DNA of 13,437 nt from Candidatus Competibacteraceae bacterium (lineage in GTDB: Bacteria > Pseudomonadota > Gammaproteobacteria > Competibacterales > Competibacteraceae): the NCBI GenBank assembly GCA_020445045.1, contig JAGRHI010000247.1:15797-29233 (forward strand), in the 5' to 3' direction. Made by a program: the position numbers and the translations under genes. Below the pieces are notes generated by a model. That model did no database searches, was not told where the DNA came from, and saw only the letters and a list, made by a program, of their open reading frames with translations. Every line of letters begins with the position of its first letter. Positions within the stretch are counted from its first letter, which is position 1. Below are positions 12,827 to 13,437 of this stretch, in pieces.

Positions 12827-13437
12827 ATGACCGATCTCATCGTCTATTTCCACAAGCCCGCCGATTGGGCCGATACCGTTCGCATCCACTATTGGGACGC
12901 CCAACCGGGCGGGCGGGCCACGAACTGGCCAGGCGCGCCGATGACGGCGCAGGAGGATGACTGGTTCACTTACCGGTTCGAAGGGGTAACCGCGATCAAG
13001 TTGGTTTTCAACGACAATCAAGGTCGGCAAACCAGCAATCTATCGCGGGAGGGCAGCGGCTACTATCGGGACGAACAATGGTTCGAGGAAAAACCGGCTC
13101 CGTTAGCGCCGGTGGTTTCCGCCGTGACGCTGGTGGCCGCGTCCAAACCAGCCCCCTCGACAACCATCACGCCCGCGCCCGCGCCTACTCGTCGGGAGCG
13201 CGGCGACGGATTAGGCGATTTCCGCGAGGAAACCATCTATTTTTTGCTGACTGCCCGCTTTTACGAGGGCGACCCCAGTAACAGTTTTTTCTGCCGCGAC
13301 CGCATCAAGTTTAATCGCACGACCGGCCAGCCTGAAGATCCACACTGGCGCGGTGATTTCAAGGGACTGATCCAGCGGCTGGACTACATTCGCGATCTGG
13401 GTTTCACCGCGATCTGGATCACGCCACCGGTCGAGAA
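12827..13437 (+). CDS. Alpha-amylase, GH13, with N-terminal CBM26-like starch-binding module (3' end outside window)
   Basis: The frame is open from ATG 12827 to the window end, 203 codons. Residues about 3-85 (LIVYFHKPADWADTVRIHYW, then NWPGAPM, WFTYRFEG and a GYYRDEQW end) look like a small beta-sandwich starch-binding module of the CBM25/26 kind. A Pro/Ala/Thr-rich linker (about 88-125) follows. The GH13 barrel begins at ETIYFLLTARFYEGD and includes HWRGDFKGLIQRLDYIRDLG and FTAIWITPP, the first conserved strand region. The catalytic residues lie beyond the window. No signal peptide is evident from 12827. An in-frame ATG at 12776 would add 17 residues but is not signal-like either, so the enzyme may be cytoplasmic (glycogen breakdown) or leave by another route. 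GGAA at 12815-12818 favours the later start. The gene is divergent from the K+ channel. Confidence 0.88.
   Translation, partial: MTDLIVYFHKPADWADTVRIHYWDAQPGGRATNWPGAPMTAQEDDWFTYRFEGVTAIKLVFNDNQGRQTSNLSREGSGYYRDEQWFEEKPAPLAPVVSAVTLVAASKPAPSTTITPAPAPTRRERGDGLGDFREETIYFLLTARFYEGDPSNSFFCRDRIKFNRTTGQPEDPHWRGDFKGLIQRLDYIRDLGFTAIWITPPVE

Noticed and set aside
12686..13030. N-terminal extension of the K+ channel frame up to 13030
   Set aside because: The extra 115 residues have no channel features and overlap the divergent amylase, whose starch-binding module is convincing. The channel begins naturally at ATG 12685.

Overview
The window is GC-rich (by eye a little over 60 percent) and almost fully coding. 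Every protein I recognise is of a bacterial, mainly proteobacterial type. A gammaproteobacterium fits best: glutathionyl-hydroquinone reductase beside a DoxX gene recalls yqjF-yqjG, and there is an arsS-type radical SAM gene and an alpha-amylase with a CBM26-like module. A glycogen-storing lineage is possible, but I cannot name the organism. No rRNA, tRNA, CRISPR array, transposase or integrase was seen.

Layout. 1-2173 (+): the end of a rubrerythrin gene, a two-cluster Fe-S oxidoreductase of the HdrD/GlpC type, and a DUF3501 protein. This looks like one redox or peroxide-detoxification operon. 2239-4317 (+): a homocysteine S-methyltransferase, then ArsS, the radical SAM enzyme of arsenosugar synthesis; no arsM lies nearby. 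4426-6920: a LysR regulator (-) divergent from a DoxX membrane protein and a glutathionyl-hydroquinone reductase (+), with a LysR-box-like dyad next to the LysR start codon. 7216-9563 (+): a sodium:solute symporter translationally coupled, through a GTGA overlap, to a metallophosphoesterase-like protein whose usual first metal-binding motif is missing. 9616-11712 (-): a plasmid-type parA-parB operon. 11858-12685 (-): a six-transmembrane voltage-gated type K+ channel with a C-terminal zinc-ribbon-like tail. 12827 to the window end (+): the start of a GH13 alpha-amylase with an N-terminal starch-binding module, which runs off the window.

The most notable structure is around parAB. The same perfect 18-bp palindrome, ATTTGCCGCGCGGCAAAT, occurs at 9576-9593 and 11812-11829. 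One copy lies just beyond the parB stop and the other about 100 bp upstream of parA, and I found no third copy. They are strong candidates for parS (ParB-binding) sites, making a compact self-contained partition cassette with no visible replication gene. It may mark an integrated plasmid, a secondary replicon, or a chromosomally adopted partition system.

The other genes look like ordinary chromosomal small operons: redox and quinone chemistry, C1/arsenic chemistry, ion and solute transport, and polysaccharide breakdown.
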